A DNA stretch of 64,000 nt, from contig NZ_LPWE01000012.1 of assembly GCF_001723355.1 (NCBI RefSeq), positions 1-64,000 on the forward strand. The letters are read 5' to 3'. The DNA comes from Methyloceanibacter stevinii. GTDB lineage: Bacteria; Pseudomonadota; Alphaproteobacteria; Rhizobiales; Methyloligellaceae. Every line of letters starts with the position of its first letter. Position 1 is the first letter of the stretch. The translations under genes were made by a program, and so were the position numbers. Shown in pieces: positions 35,301-45,938 of the stretch. Below the pieces are notes generated by a model, which made no database searches, had not been told where the DNA came from, and was given only the letters and a program-made list of their open reading frames with translations.

Positions 35301-36335
35301 CTAAACAAATACGCTCGGTGCCGACGGTCCCGGCTCGGCGAGCCAGGAGGGCACCGGAAGTCCCTTTTCCCGCAGGAAGTCCGGATTGAACAGCCTGCTT
35401 TGATACCTTGTGCCGTAATCGCAGAGCACCGTGACGATGGTGTGGCCCGGACCAAGCTCCTTGGCAAGACGAATAGCGCCGGCGACGTTGATGCCGCTGG
35501 AGCCGCCGAGGCAGAGGCCTTCTTCGCTCAGAAGACCGAACACCACATCGAGCGCTTCCGCGTCGGGAATCTGGAACGCCTTGTCGATCTTTGCGCCTTC
35601 GAGATTGGCCGTGATGCGCCCCTGACCGATCCCTTCGGTGATGGAGCTCCCTTCGGACTTCAACTCCCCGTGCTTGTAGTAATTGTACAGGGCGGCGCCC
35701 ATCGGATCGGCGATCCCTATCGTGATCTCGGGATTATGCGTCTTCAGGCCCATGGAAACGCCGGCGAGGGTGCCACCGGTGCCGACCGCGCAGATGAACC
35801 CGTCGACCTTGCCGTCCGTGTCGCGCCAAATCTCTTCGGCCGTCGTTTCGATATGTCCCTGGCGATTAGCCACGTTGTCGAACTGGTTGGCCCAGATCGC
35901 CCCATTGGGCTCGGTCTTGGCGAGCGCCTCGGCGAGGCGGCCGGAGTACTTTACGTAGTTGTTGTCGTTCCGGTACGGGACCGCGGGGACTTCGATGAGC
36001 TGGGCGCCCGCCAGCCGCAGCATGTCCTTTTTCTCGTCCGACTGGGTCTCAGGGATAACGATGACCGTCTTTGAGCCCGAGGCATTGCCGACGAGGGTCA
36101 GCCCGATACCCGTATTACCGGCCGTCCCTTCGACCACCGTTCCGCCGGGCTTGAGCCGGCCGGCATCCAAGGCGTCGCGAACGATGAAGAGCGCCGCACG
36201 GTCCTTGACCGACTGCCCCGGGTTCATGAACTCGGCCTTGCCGAGAATGGTGCAGCCCGTCTCTTCGGACGCGCGTTTGAGCTTGATGAGCGGCGTGTTG
36301 CCGATCGCCTCGAGAATGCCGTTGCGGTAGGTCAC
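35301..36335 (-). CDS. cysK: Cysteine synthase / cystathionine beta-synthase-like PLP enzyme
   Basis: A 344-residue fold-type II PLP enzyme that makes cysteine from O-acetylserine and sulfide. The PLP lysine is K44 in NPGQSVKDRAA. The phosphate loops EGTAGNTGIG (about 69-78) and GTGGTLAG and the substrate-loop region are present. GGSSGINVAGA is the C-terminal cofactor segment. The start is a GTG at 36335 with AAGG about nine bases upstream; the longer frame above it lacks conserved sequence. It is somewhat longer than classical CysK (about 310-320 aa), so a CysM- or CBS-like specificity is possible. First gene of the reverse sulfur operon. Confidence 0.88.
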   Translation of the reverse strand: MTYRNGILEAIGNTPLIKLKRASEETGCTILGKAEFMNPGQSVKDRAALFIVRDALDAGRLKPGGTVVEGTAGNTGIGLTLVGNASGSKTVIVIPETQSDEKKDMLRLAGAQLIEVPAVPYRNDNNYVKYSGRLAEALAKTEPNGAIWANQFDNVANRQGHIETTAEEIWRDTDGKVDGFICAVGTGGTLAGVSMGLKTHNPEITIGIADPMGAALYNYYKHGELKSEGSSITEGIGQGRITANLEGAKIDKAFQIPDAEALDVVFGLLSEEGLCLGGSSGINVAGAIRLAKELGPGHTIVTVLCDYGTRYQSRLFNPDFLREKGLPVPSWLAEPGPSAPSVFV

Positions 36336-36608
36336 GGAAGAGCCTTTGGGGGAATTCAGTCTATTCCGCAACCTAATGAGCGCCGGAGCGTGCCGCAAGT
36401 CGCGGAAATCCCATGAATCCGGACCCGCCTGGCATCCCGTTCCATGCGATCGCCGCAAGCGAGCATGGACGGACCGCGCGCGGCCCCGCGGCCGGTGGCG
36501 GGCCCGCTCGAATACGGCCACTTTGGGGCCTAGCAGCCGGGGAGGGCCTGTGTATATAAAGCCGCGAATGGGACTCGCGCGCGTTCATCCGCCGCAAGTT
36601 TTCCTTAA

Positions 36609-36693
<85 letters not shown>

Positions 36694-36781
36694 ACCAACG
36701 CGTTGACTCAACAACTTCGTTGGACAGCATGACACAAAAGAGGGCGCTGCCTTGGCGCCGCAGGAATGGTGGATTGACGGT

Positions 36782-38182
36782 ATGAACGTCACGGAGACGA
36801 ATGCAGAGGGCCTGCGCCGCGAGCTGAAAGTCGTGGTCGGAGCCGACGAACTCGAGGAGAAACTCTCCTCGCGCCTTGAGGAACTGAAGTCCAAGGCGCG
36901 TATCAAGGGCTTCCGCCCGGGCCACGTGCCGAAAGAGCATTTGCGCAAGGTCTATGGCCGCTCGGTCATGGCGGAGGTCGTGCAGCAGGCCGTCCAGGAG
37001 ACGAGCCAGAAGGCGATTTCGGAGCGGGAAGAGCGCCCGGCGTTCCAGCCGCAGGTCAAGCTCCCCGAGGACGAGGCGGAGATCAATCAGATCTTCGACG
37101 GTAAGGGCGACCTGGCCTACACGATGACGTTCGAGGTCCTGCCGACGGTCGAGATCATGGATCTCGGCACCATCGAGCTTGAGCGGCCCACCGCGCCGGT
37201 GTCCGACAAGGAGATCGACGAGGCCATCGACCGCATCATTGCGACCAACCCGACGTTCACGCCGAAAGACGGCCCGTCGGAGAAGGGCGATCGCGTCACG
37301 ATCGACTTCGTCGGCAAGCTCGACGGCGAGGCGTTCGAAGGCGGCACCGCGACGGACGCACCGATCACGCTTGGCGCGGGCGGCTTCATCCCCGGCTTCG
37401 AAGAAGGCCTGGAAGGCGTTTCGAAGGGCGAAGAGAAGGTCATCGACGCGACTTTCCCAGACGCCTATGGCGAGCCCAAGCTTGCGGGAAAGACCGTGCA
37501 GTTCGAAGTGACGGTCAAGGAAGTGGCCGCGCCGCAGGCGCCGACCCTCGACGATGAGTTCGCCAAGAGCCTAGGAGCGGAGTCCGTCGCTCAAATGCGC
37601 GAGACCGTGAAGGGCCGCTTGGAATTCGACCGCAACATGGCCTCCCGCCTCAAGGTGAAGCGGGCGCTGCTGGACGCGCTCAACGAGGGGCACAGCTTCG
37701 AGCTGCCGCCGACCCTCGTCGAGAACGAGTTCAAGGCCATCTGGGATCAGGTGCTCCACGATCAGGAGCATTCGAAGAAGACTTTCGAGGACGAGGGCAC
37801 CACCGAGGAGAAGGCCAAGGAAGAGTATCAGACATTGCCGGCGCGGCGCGTCCGGCTCGGTCTCCTGCTATCGGAGATCGGATCGCGCAACGAGATCACG
37901 GTCTCGGACGACGAGGTCAACAAGGCCCTCATCGAACGCATCCGTCAGTTCCCCGGCCAGGAGCGGCAGGTCTACGACTTCTACCGCAACACGCCGGAGG
38001 CTCTCGCCGAGCTGCGGGCCCCGATTTTCGAAGACAAGGTCGTGGACTACATCCTTGAGCTGGCGAAGGTGAGCGACAAGGACGTGAGCCTCGAGGAGCT
38101 CTACAAAGACCTGGACGACGGCCAAGGCCATGATCACGACCACGAGCATGATCACGACCATGACCATGATCACGACCACTAA
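36782..38182 (+). CDS. tig: Trigger factor with His/Asp-rich tail
   Basis: A 466-residue ribosome-associated chaperone and peptidyl-prolyl isomerase acting on nascent chains. Ribosome-binding N-domain with the signature GFRPGHVPKEHLRKVYG, FKBP-type PPIase at about residues 155-245 (GDRVTIDFVGKLDGEAFEGG), then the helical C-domain. The last 18 or so residues alternate His with Asp/Glu, a possible metal-binding tail. The ATG at 36782 matches the usual MNVTET start; a TTG upstream would add ten residues. It follows tRNA-Leu and leads the tig-clpP-clpX-lon proteostasis block. Confidence 0.96.
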   Translation: MNVTETNAEGLRRELKVVVGADELEEKLSSRLEELKSKARIKGFRPGHVPKEHLRKVYGRSVMAEVVQQAVQETSQKAISEREERPAFQPQVKLPEDEAEINQIFDGKGDLAYTMTFEVLPTVEIMDLGTIELERPTAPVSDKEIDEAIDRIIATNPTFTPKDGPSEKGDRVTIDFVGKLDGEAFEGGTATDAPITLGAGGFIPGFEEGLEGVSKGEEKVIDATFPDAYGEPKLAGKTVQFEVTVKEVAAPQAPTLDDEFAKSLGAESVAQMRETVKGRLEFDRNMASRLKVKRALLDALNEGHSFELPPTLVENEFKAIWDQVLHDQEHSKKTFEDEGTTEEKAKEEYQTLPARRVRLGLLLSEIGSRNEITVSDDEVNKALIERIRQFPGQERQVYDFYRNTPEALAELRAPIFEDKVVDYILELAKVSDKDVSLEELYKDLDDGQGHDHDHEHDHDHDHDHDH

Positions 38183-38211
38183 CGCTCGGGGTAGCTGACA
38201 CCGGCCTTAAC

Positions 38212-38232
38212 GAAGAGGTGTCCGGCCTCTTC
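38212..38232 (+). terminator. Weak hairpin between tig and clpP
   Basis: GAAGAGG (38212-38218) and CCTCTTC (38226-38232) form a 7-base-pair stem with a 7-base loop, followed by CGTTTCGG with only a short T-run. It could attenuate between tig and clpP rather than end transcription fully. Confidence 0.35.
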
Positions 38233-38331
38233 CGTTTCGGCCTCCGAGCACATATTTATGGAACTCTCTAGAAGGACGAATCGGGGACCGGCACCAGGTT
38301 CGTCCGATAGCCCCCGACAAACAGGACATTC

Positions 38332-38982
38332 ATGCAAAATCCGGTCGATACATATATGAGCACGCTCGTTCCCATGGTGGTCGAGCAGACCAATCGCGGC
38401 GAGCGCGCGTACGACATCTACTCGCGCCTGCTCAAAGAACGGATCATCTTCGTCACGGGCGTGATCGAGGACCACATGGCCTCGCTCATCACCGCGCAGC
38501 TTCTCTTCTTGGAGGCCGAGAACCCCAAGAAGGAGATCTCGATGTACATCAACTCGCCGGGCGGGGTGGTGACGTCGGGAATGGCGATCTACGACACGAT
38601 GCAGTTCATCCGCCCGCCGGTTTCGACGCTGTGCATCGGCCAGGCCGCCTCCATGGGATCGCTGCTGCTCTGTGCCGGCGAGAAAGGCATGCGCTATGCC
38701 GTGCCGAACGCACGGGTCATGCTGCATCAGCCCTCCGGTGGCTTCCAAGGTCAGGCGAGCGACATCGAGCGCCATGCCGAGGACATCATCAAGCTCAAGC
38801 GCCGCTTGAACGAGATCTACGTCCAGCACACCGGGCAGGACTACGCCACTGTCGAACAGACACTCGATCGCGATTTCTTCTTCACGGCCGAAGAGGCCAA
38901 GAAGTTCGGGCTGATCGACGAGGTGGTCAGCAAGCGTCAAGGCGACGCACCATCTGACGAAGAACCGGCACCGGCATCCTAG
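38332..38982 (+). CDS. clpP: ATP-dependent Clp protease proteolytic subunit
   Basis: Serine peptidase of 216 residues that forms tetradecameric rings and degrades proteins fed by ClpX or ClpA. The catalytic triad is Ser107 (GQAASMGS), His132 (MLHQPSGG) and Asp181 (DRDF). INSPGG lies ahead of the active site. The length and the N-terminal pro-sequence are normal. AGGAC precedes the ATG by four bases. Essential cell-cycle protease in many alphaproteobacteria. Confidence 0.97.
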   Translation: MQNPVDTYMSTLVPMVVEQTNRGERAYDIYSRLLKERIIFVTGVIEDHMASLITAQLLFLEAENPKKEISMYINSPGGVVTSGMAIYDTMQFIRPPVSTLCIGQAASMGSLLLCAGEKGMRYAVPNARVMLHQPSGGFQGQASDIERHAEDIIKLKRRLNEIYVQHTGQDYATVEQTLDRDFFFTAEEAKKFGLIDEVVSKRQGDAPSDEEPAPAS

Positions 38983-39301
38983 TTTCGGCCCGGATCGGGA
39001 CCGAAGCCTTCTGTGGCCAAGGGGCCGGTTTCCGGCCCTAGGCCTTGGCTGTGCGGTATACTTCGTGGCACCATGGCGATTCTAGACACGCGAACAGCGT
39101 GTCTAGACCGGATGCCAGAGCGACGATGTGCGGGATTAATCAATCCTTGATCAGTGCCACCTCAACATGGTCAGATTGTGTAGCTTCGACCTCTTCTTTC
39201 GAGGAGGCGCCGGCACTTTGCAGGGCAGACAACGGCTATTTCGGTGCGTTCGGAGCGCCGCACGCACGCAACAGCAACGAAGAACAATTGGATATTAAGG
39301 A
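38983..39301. other. 319-base clpP-clpX intergenic region with inverted repeats
   Basis: No convincing coding frame is seen; an 86-codon frame from 39045 shows no protein-like pattern. It holds a G+C-rich hairpin (GGGCCGG at 39022-39028 with CCGGCCC at 39032-39038, enclosed by CCAAGG and CCTTGG at 39018 and 39043) and a perfect 11-base palindrome at 39081-39107. The clpX promoter is likely here but no clear -35/-10 pair was identified. Confidence 0.5.
39081..39107. repeat. Perfect 11-base inverted repeat between clpP and clpX
   Basis: TCTAGACACGC (39081-39091) and GCGTGTCTAGA (39097-39107) are exact reverse complements with a 5-base loop. No T-run follows, so it is not a standard terminator. 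It may be an operator or an mRNA hairpin in the clpX leader. Confidence 0.6.
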
Positions 39302-40567
39302 ATGAGCAAGGTGAGCGGAACGGATTCCAAAAATACCCTCTACTGCTCTTTCTGCGGTAAGAGCCAGCACGAGGTCCGCAAGCTAATCGCGGGGCCGACC
39401 GTGTTCATCTGCGATGAATGCGTCGAGCTTTGCATGGACATTATTCGCGAGGAGAACAAGAGCTCCCTCGTGAAGTCTCGCGATGGCGTTCCGACGCCCC
39501 AGGAAATCTGTCAGGTCCTCGACGATTACGTCATCGGTCAGGATTACGCGAAGCGCGTGCTTTCCGTTGCGGTCCACAACCACTACAAGCGGTTGAACCA
39601 CTCCGGAAAGAACTCCGACGTTGAACTGGCAAAGTCGAACATCCTTCTGATCGGCCCGACCGGCTGCGGCAAGACGCTGCTGGCGCAGACGCTTGCCCGC
39701 ATTCTCGACGTGCCGTTCACCATGGCGGACGCGACCACGCTCACCGAAGCGGGTTATGTCGGCGAGGACGTCGAGAACATCATTTTGAAGCTGCTCCAGG
39801 CGGCCGACTACAACGTCGAACGGGCCCAGCGCGGCATCGTCTATATCGACGAGGTCGACAAGATCAGCCGGAAGTCCGACAACCCGTCGATCACACGCGA
39901 CGTGTCGGGCGAGGGCGTGCAGCAGGCCCTTCTGAAGATCATGGAAGGCACGGTTGCATCCGTACCGCCGCAGGGCGGCCGGAAACATCCGCAGCAGGAA
40001 TTCCTGCAAGTCGACACGACGAACATCCTGTTCGTGTGCGGCGGCGCGTTCGCGGGTCTCGAAAAGATCATTTCCGCGCGCGGCCGGTCCACGTCGATCG
40101 GCTTCGGCGCGAAAGTCGAGATGGTCGACGAGCGGCGCACGGGCGACATCCTGCGTAAGATCGAGCCGGAGGATCTGCTGCGGTTCGGCCTCATTCCGGA
40201 ATTCATCGGCCGTGTGCCTGTGATCGCGACGCTCGACGATCTCGACGAGAATGCCTTGATCCGGATCCTGACGGAGCCGAAGAATGCGCTCGTGCGCCAA
40301 TATCAGCGCCTGTTCGAGATGGAAGACGTGCAGCTTTCGTTCGCCGACGAGGCCTTGCTGGCAATCGCCAAGAAGGCCATCGAGCGGAAGACAGGCGCGC
40401 GCGGACTCCGGTCGATCATGGAAGGCATTCTTCTCGACACCATGTTTGAGCTGCCCAGCATGCGCGGGGTGGAGGAAGTCGTGATCAGCGCCGAGGTGGT
40501 TGACGGGAAGGCCCGGCCGCTGCGGATCTATTCCGAGCGGCAGGACGAGGTCGGAACCAGCGCCTGA
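39302..40567 (+). CDS. clpX: ATP-dependent Clp protease ATP-binding subunit
   Basis: Hexameric AAA+ unfoldase of 421 residues that feeds ClpP. The zinc-binding domain uses Cys15, Cys18, Cys37 and Cys40. Walker A is GPTGCGKT at 118-125, and Walker [11 protein letters not shown] follows. [17 protein letters not shown] closes the C-terminal sensor region. The AAGGA ribosome-like motif touches the ATG directly, which is closer than usual, but the N-terminus matches known ClpX, so the start is accepted. Expected to be needed for cell-cycle proteolysis. Confidence 0.98.
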   Translation: MSKVSGTDSKNTLYCSFCGKSQHEVRKLIAGPTVFICDECVELCMDIIREENKSSLVKSRDGVPTPQEICQVLDDYVIGQDYAKRVLSVAVHNHYKRLNHSGKNSDVELAKSNILLIGPTGCGKTLLAQTLARILDVPFTMADATTLTEAGYVGEDVENIILKLLQAADYNVERAQRGIVYIDEVDKISRKSDNPSITRDVSGEGVQQALLKIMEGTVASVPPQGGRKHPQQEFLQVDTTNILFVCGGAFAGLEKIISARGRSTSIGFGAKVEMVDERRTGDILRKIEPEDLLRFGLIPEFIGRVPVIATLDDLDENALIRILTEPKNALVRQYQRLFEMEDVQLSFADEALLAIAKKAIERKTGARGLRSIMEGILLDTMFELPSMRGVEEVVISAEVVDGKARPLRIYSERQDEVGTSA

Positions 40568-40854
40568 TCTTTTTCCACATGATTGTCGGCTTGAAGGGCT
40601 CTGCGAATCCCACTCTGATTGTGGCAGGCCGCATGCGGTCTTGGTGCCCGTGCGGGCCCTTGACGGCGCGCCCGTCGAAAGCCACTTTCCGGGGTGGGCG
40701 AGCCAAAGTGACGCACTGCCCCCTGGCGTAGGCCAGGAGCATATAATCTGGACGGCGAATTGAACGGAATTGGGGGGCTGAGACCGGTTTCGCGAAGCGA
40801 CTTTTGGCCAGAAACGAAGCTGGCCGGCCATAAAAGGAAGGCGACGGAAAGAAT

Positions 40855-43284
40855 ATGACTGAAACAACCCCGTCCGTAAGCATGGAAGGCGGCCCGGAAC
40901 TTTACCCGGTGCTCCCACTTCGCGACATTGTGGTCTTTCCCTACATGATCGTGCCGCTCTTCGTCGGCCGCGAGAAATCCATCGCCGCGCTCGAAGAAGT
41001 GATGCGGACCGACAAGCAGATTCTGCTGGTCGCCCAAAAGAACGCTTCCGATGACGAGCCGACGGCGGAAGGCATCTACGAGATGGGCACGCTTGCCTCC
41101 GTGCTGCAGCTCCTGAAGCTGCCCGACGGCACCGTGAAGGTGCTGGTCGAAGGCTCGCGCCGCGCCATCATCAAGAACTACACCGACAACGAGAACTATT
41201 TCGAAGCCGAGATCGAACCCGTCGAGGAGCAGACCGGCGAAGACAACGAGATCGAAGCGCTCGCGCGCTCGGTCGTGTCTCAGTTCGAAAGCTATGTGAA
41301 GCTCAACAAAAAGATCTCGCCCGAAGTGCTCGGCACGACGAGTCACATCGAGGACTACTCGAAGCTCTCCGACACGATCGCTTCGCATCTCGCCATCAAG
41401 ATCGGCGAGAAGCAGCAGATCCTCGAGATCACCTCCGTCTCCGAGCGGCTGGAGCGTGTGTTCACGCTGATGGAAAGCGAGATTTCCGTCCTCCAGGTCG
41501 AGCGCAAGATCAGGAGCCGCGTGAAGCGTCAGATGGAGAAGACGCAACGCGAGTACTACCTGAACGAGCAGATGAAGGCGATCCAGAAGGAACTCGGCGA
41601 CAGCGAAGAGGGACGGGACGATCTGGCCGAGCTCGAGCAGAAGATCGAGAAGACCAAGCTGACCCGCGAAGCCCGCGAAAAGGCCATGGGCGAGCTCAAG
41701 AAGCTGCGCCAGATGAGCCCGATGTCCGCCGAGGCCACAGTTGTCCGCAACTACCTGGATTGGCTGCTGTCGATCCCGTGGGGCTCGAAGGGCAAGGTCA
41801 AGCGCGACCTGGACGATGCGCAGAAGGTGCTGGACCACGACCACTACGGTCTTGAGAAGGTCAAGGACCGCATTGTCGAGTATCTCGCCGTTCAGAACCG
41901 GACCAACATGCTCAAAGGCCCGATCCTGTGCCTCGTCGGCCCGCCCGGCGTCGGCAAGACCTCGCTCGGCAAGTCGATCGCCAAGTCGACGGGCCGTGAG
42001 TTCGTGCGCATGAGCCTTGGCGGCGTGCGGGACGAGGCGGAGATCCGCGGCCACCGCCGGACCTATATCGGTTCGATGCCCGGCAAGGTCATCCAGTCCA
42101 TGCGGAAGGCAAAGAAGGTCAATCCGCTGTTCCTCTTGGACGAGATCGACAAGATGGGCGCCGATTTCCGCGGCGACCCGGCCTCGGCCTTGCTCGAAGT
42201 GCTGGACCCCGAGCAGAACAACACGTTCAACGATCACTATTTGGAAGTGGACTACGATCTGTCGAACGTCATGTTCGTCACGACCGCGAACACGCTGAAC
42301 ATCCCGCCGGCCCTGATGGACCGGATGGAGATCATCCGCATCGCCGGTTACACCGAGGACGAGAAGGTCGAGATCGCTCGGCGCCACCTCATCCCCGTGC
42401 AGATCAAGAACCACGGCCTCGAGACGGAGGAGTTCGCGCTCGACGACGACGCCTTGCAGGAACTCATTCGCCGCTACACGCGCGAAGCGGGTGTCCGGAG
42501 CCTGGAACGCGAGCTTGCCAAGCTGTCCCGTAAGGCGGTGAAGGAACTCCTGACCACGGACCACACCAAGGTGACGGTCACGATGGACAACCTCGCCGAC
42601 TACCTCGGCGTGCCGAAATACCGCTACGGCGAGGCCGAGTTGGAAGACCAGGTCGGTGTCGTGACGGGGCTCGCCTGGACCGAGGTCGGCGGCGAGATTC
42701 TCACAGTCGAGGCGGTCATGATGCCGGGCAAGGGCAAGATGACGGTCACCGGCAATTTGCGCGATGTCATGAAAGAATCGATTCAGGCCGCGAACGCCTA
42801 TGTGCGCTCCAGGGCCGTCGATTTCGGAATTGAGCCGCCGCTGTTCGAACGCCGGGATATCCACGTGCACGTTCCGGAGGGTGCAACCCCCAAGGACGGG
42901 CCGTCCGCGGGCGTGCCAATGGCCACCGCGATCATCTCGCTGATGACCGGGATTCCGGTGCGGCGCGACGTGGCGATGACCGGCGAAATCACCCTGCGTG
43001 GCCGGGTTTTGCCCATTGGCGGCCTCAAGGAGAAGATGCTCGCGGCCTTACGCGCCGGCATCAAGACGGTGATTATCCCTGAGGAAAACGTCAAGGATCT
43101 CGCAGAGATACCGGATAAGCTTAAGAATCAACTTGAGATTATGCCGGTCTCGCGGGTCGACGAGGTCTTGAAGATCGCCTTCACCCGGACACCTCAACCC
43201 ATCGTCTGGGAAGAGGAAGGCGAGGGTGCCTCACAGGTCGTTCCCAACAAGGACGACACCGGCACCGGCGTCACCGCTCACTGA
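40855..43284 (+). CDS. lon: ATP-dependent protease La (Lon)
   Basis: AAA+ serine protease of 809 residues for misfolded and regulatory proteins. An N-terminal substrate domain ([19 protein letters not shown]) precedes Walker A GPPGVGKT at 362-369, and the catalytic Ser684 (GPSAG) pairs with Lys727 (GGLKEK), matching the known Ser-Lys dyad. The length is normal. The ATG follows GGAAAG. The 287-base gap before it is probably the heat-shock promoter region: it holds TATAAT at 40742-40747 and CTTGAAG near 40590, but no well-spaced pair was found. Confidence 0.97.
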   Translation: MTETTPSVSMEGGPELYPVLPLRDIVVFPYMIVPLFVGREKSIAALEEVMRTDKQILLVAQKNASDDEPTAEGIYEMGTLASVLQLLKLPDGTVKVLVEGSRRAIIKNYTDNENYFEAEIEPVEEQTGEDNEIEALARSVVSQFESYVKLNKKISPEVLGTTSHIEDYSKLSDTIASHLAIKIGEKQQILEITSVSERLERVFTLMESEISVLQVERKIRSRVKRQMEKTQREYYLNEQMKAIQKELGDSEEGRDDLAELEQKIEKTKLTREAREKAMGELKKLRQMSPMSAEATVVRNYLDWLLSIPWGSKGKVKRDLDDAQKVLDHDHYGLEKVKDRIVEYLAVQNRTNMLKGPILCLVGPPGVGKTSLGKSIAKSTGREFVRMSLGGVRDEAEIRGHRRTYIGSMPGKVIQSMRKAKKVNPLFLLDEIDKMGADFRGDPASALLEVLDPEQNNTFNDHYLEVDYDLSNVMFVTTANTLNIPPALMDRMEIIRIAGYTEDEKVEIARRHLIPVQIKNHGLETEEFALDDDALQELIRRYTREAGVRSLERELAKLSRKAVKELLTTDHTKVTVTMDNLADYLGVPKYRYGEAELEDQVGVVTGLAWTEVGGEILTVEAVMMPGKGKMTVTGNLRDVMKESIQAANAYVRSRAVDFGIEPPLFERRDIHVHVPEGATPKDGPSAGVPMATAIISLMTGIPVRRDVAMTGEITLRGRVLPIGGLKEKMLAALRAGIKTVIIPEENVKDLAEIPDKLKNQLEIMPVSRVDEVLKIAFTRTPQPIVWEEEGEGASQVVPNKDDTGTGVTAH

Positions 43285-43491
43285 CCGCCAAACAGCGCTT
43301 CAACCGCAGCGCCGTTAAAACGCCCCATTCGTCTGGTCGCGCGTTATGCACCGATTCGGCTAAGAATGTTGATTTTCTGCGCTTTTTGCGCGACTCATAC
43401 ACGACTTGTTTGTGAATCGATGCGTACCCCTAGAGGGCCCAAGGGTTCATAACAAGCGCCCCACAACGGGGCCGAGCGAAAGGATAACATC

Positions 43492-43767
43492 GTGAACAAA
43501 GCAGAGCTTGTCGCCCAAGTGGCGAAGGAATCCGATTTGTCGAAGGATGCTGCCGAGAAGGCCGTCGACGCGACGTTCAAGAATATCGAGAAGGCTTTGA
43601 GCGGTGGCGACACGGTGCGCATTGTCGGCTTTGGTAATTTCCAGGTCGCGCAGCGCAAGGCCTCGGTTGGCCGCAACCCACGCACAGGCGCCGAAGTTCA
43701 GATCCCGGCCTCCCGTGTTCCGAAGTTCCGTGCCGGTAAGGCTCTGAAGGAAGCGGTCAACGGCTAA
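43492..43767 (+). CDS. hupB: DNA-binding protein HU
   Basis: A 91-residue histone-like protein that bends DNA and compacts the nucleoid. It begins MNKAELVAQVAKESDLSKD and carries the HU arm signature GFGNFQVAQRKASVGRNP, ending FRAGKALKEAVNG. It follows lon, the usual gene order. A strong terminator lies 31 bases after the stop. Confidence 0.97.
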   Translation: MNKAELVAQVAKESDLSKDAAEKAVDATFKNIEKALSGGDTVRIVGFGNFQVAQRKASVGRNPRTGAEVQIPASRVPKFRAGKALKEAVNG

Positions 43768-43798
43768 GCGGCCGACTGACTCTTCAGCGACTTCTAGG

Positions 43799-43830
43799 CG
43801 AAGCCTCGCGCAAGCGGGGCTTCGTCTTTT
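43799..43830 (+). terminator. Rho-independent terminator after hupB
   Basis: An 11-base-pair stem (43799-43809 with 43814-43824, one G-T pair) capped by a GCAA tetraloop is followed by TCTTTT. It separates hupB from the tRNA genes. Confidence 0.9.
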
Positions 43831-43968
43831 CTGTTTTCGGTTCCGCTGCCCATCCGGATGGGGCACGCGGACCGAACCCGCTCTTGGCAGGGGAACTCTT
43901 GCCAGGAGAGTTCTTGGCAGGACGGACGACTTGGTCTAACGCTTCGGACCGGACGTTCCCGGCCTGGC

Positions 43969-44044
43969 GGGCGGTTAGCTCAGTTGGTAGAGCGCCACGT
44001 TTACACCGTGGATGTCGGCAGTTCGAGCCTGTCACCGCCCACCA
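43969..44044 (+). tRNA. tRNA-Val (TAC)
   Basis: A 76-base cloverleaf. The acceptor GGGCGGT (43969-43975) pairs with ACCGCCC (44034-44040). The anticodon stem CCACG/CGTGG holds TTTACAC, giving TAC. The T-loop TTCGAGC, discriminator A and encoded CCA are present. Confidence 0.97.
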
Positions 44045-44245
44045 TTCATGCACGCGATCCGGGTGCGTTGTGACCGGAGGCAACGGCGACAAGAAGCCCT
44101 GTCTCCGAACTTTTATCCGGCGGGGATAAACGAGCGGCATCTCGCCGCAATTCGTCCTCCGCTCTTTACCCAGCTTGCCTTGACACCCAAAATCCAAGGC
44201 CGTACATGCTGGGGATCGCCTCCGGCCGTGGTTACGGCCCGGTAG

Positions 44246-44322
<77 letters not shown>

Positions 44323-44373
44323 CTTTGGCCCGTCGACGCGCAGTAGACGTTGGAAGAAGGCTTAGAACGAGCC

Positions 44374-44739
44374 ATGGGCCAGTTGCTTCTCGACTATCTT
44401 CCTCTCGTCATCTTCATCGCGATCGCCTTCGTCATCTGCACCGTTCTGCTGTTGATCCCGAACGTCATCGCGGTGCGCAATCCGGACCCCGAGAAAGTCT
44501 CGGCCTATGAGTGCGGGTTCGACGCCTTCGACGATTCGCGCATGAAGTTCGACGTGCGGTTCTATCTCGTGTCGCTGCTCTTCATCATCTTCGACCTCGA
44601 AGTGGCATTCCTGTTTCCGTGGGCCGTCGCGTTCGATGGACTGCCGGCCTTGGGCTTCTGGGCCATGATCGTTTTCCTCGGCGTGCTCACCGTCGGGTTC
44701 ATCTATGAGTGGCGGAAAGGCGCGCTCGAATGGAATTGA
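44374..44739 (+). CDS. nuoA: NADH-quinone oxidoreductase subunit A
   Basis: A 121-residue membrane subunit of complex I with three transmembrane helices. The loop [25 protein letters not shown] is diagnostic, with Cys and acidic residues near the quinone-channel region. The ATG at 44374 is taken; a TTG at 44350 would add eight residues. It follows tRNA-Asp by 51 bases and overlaps nuoB. Confidence 0.96.
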   Translation: MGQLLLDYLPLVIFIAIAFVICTVLLLIPNVIAVRNPDPEKVSAYECGFDAFDDSRMKFDVRFYLVSLLFIIFDLEVAFLFPWAVAFDGLPALGFWAMIVFLGVLTVGFIYEWRKGALEWN

Positions 44740-45287
44740 TGCCGAAAGTCACCTTCGAGACCGAGGGGAAGGGCGGCGGCCTCATCACTGCCGGCGCGAC
44801 ATCGTTCGGCACGTTCTCCGACGAGCTCGCCGACAAGGGCTTTCTTCTCACGACGGCCGACGATCTCATCAACTGGTCCCGCACCGGTTCGCTGATGTGG
44901 ATGACCTTCGGGCTCGCCTGCTGCGCCGTCGAGATGATGCAGGCGTCCATGCCGCGCTACGATCTGGAGCGCTTCGGCTTCGCCCCGCGCGGCAGCCCGC
45001 GCCAGTCCGACGTCATGATCGTCGCCGGTACGCTGTGCAACAAGATGGCGCCCGCTCTGCGTAAGGTCTACGACCAGATGCCCGAGCCGCGCTACGTCAT
45101 TTCCATGGGCTCCTGCGCCAATGGCGGGGGCTACTACCACTATTCCTATTCCGTTGTTCGCGGCTGTGATCGCATCGTGCCCGTGGACATCTATGTACCC
45201 GGTTGCCCGCCGACGGCCGAAGCCTTGGTTTACGGCGTGCTCCTCCTTCAGAAGAAAATACGGCGGACAGGGACCATTACCCGCTAA
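44730..45287 (+). CDS. nuoB: NADH-quinone oxidoreductase subunit B
   Basis: A 185-residue subunit of the complex I connecting fragment that holds cluster N2, the last electron donor to quinone. The four ligands are Cys64, Cys65 ([10 protein letters not shown]), Cys129 (GSCANGGG) and Cys159 (VPGCPP). ATG at 44730 overlaps the nuoA end by ten bases; an ATG at 44739 (TGATG) is an alternative start. Confidence 0.96.
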   Translation: MELMPKVTFETEGKGGGLITAGATSFGTFSDELADKGFLLTTADDLINWSRTGSLMWMTFGLACCAVEMMQASMPRYDLERFGFAPRGSPRQSDVMIVAGTLCNKMAPALRKVYDQMPEPRYVISMGSCANGGGYYHYSYSVVRGCDRIVPVDIYVPGCPPTAEALVYGVLLLQKKIRRTGTITR

Positions 45288-45311
45288 ACCGCCCAGGTCC
45301 TCGGGGGCTTG

Positions 45312-45938
45312 ATGGACGACGAACTGAACAAACTGGGCAGCGACCTCTCGGGGAAGCTAGGGCCGGCGCTCGTCGGCTTTACGGTGGCTCACGGCGAGCT
45401 GACGCTGGAAGTTGCGCGCGACAGCATTTGCGATGTCGTCACGCTGCTGCGCGACGACCAGGACTACCGCTTCGGCTCTCTGATCGACGTGTGCGGGGTC
45501 GACTATCCCGAGCGCGAAGAGCGTTTCGACATCGTCTACCACCTGCTCAGTCCTTGGAAGAATTTGCGCATCCGCGTGAAGGTCAGGACCGATGCCGAGA
45601 CGCCGGTCCCGAGCATCGTCGGCATCTTCCCGGCCGCCAACTGGTTCGAGCGCGAGGCCTTCGATCTCTATGGCGTCGTCTTTGACGGGCATCCGGACTT
45701 GCGCCGCATCCTGACGGACTACGGCTTCGAGGGCCATCCGCTGCGGAAGGACTTCCCGCTCACCGGATTCGTCGAACTGCGTTACGACGACGAGCAGAAG
45801 CGCGTGGTCTACGAGCCCGTGCAACTCATGCAGGACTATCGCGACTTCGACTATCTCAGCCCTTGGGAGGCCATGGAGACGGCCATCCCGGGCGACGAAA
45901 AAGCCAGCGTAGTCGAGGAAGGGGAGGACAAGTCGTGA
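45312..45938 (+). CDS. nuoC: NADH-quinone oxidoreductase subunit C
   Basis: A 208-residue hydrophilic subunit (30-kDa type, not fused to NuoD). It carries [29 protein letters not shown], the [29 protein letters not shown] signature and [11 protein letters not shown]. The stop overlaps the GTG start of the following thioesterase gene (GTGA). Confidence 0.96.
   Translation: MDDELNKLGSDLSGKLGPALVGFTVAHGELTLEVARDSICDVVTLLRDDQDYRFGSLIDVCGVDYPEREERFDIVYHLLSPWKNLRIRVKVRTDAETPVPSIVGIFPAANWFEREAFDLYGVVFDGHPDLRRILTDYGFEGHPLRKDFPLTGFVELRYDDEQKRVVYEPVQLMQDYRDFDYLSPWEAMETAIPGDEKASVVEEGEDKS

Noticed and set aside
39045-39305. 86-codon frame between clpP and clpX
   Set aside because: It spans the inverted repeats, lacks a ribosome site and has no protein-like composition.
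40742-40747. TATAAT box upstream of lon
   Set aside because: No matching -35 or sigma32-type element at the proper distance was found, so no promoter was annotated.
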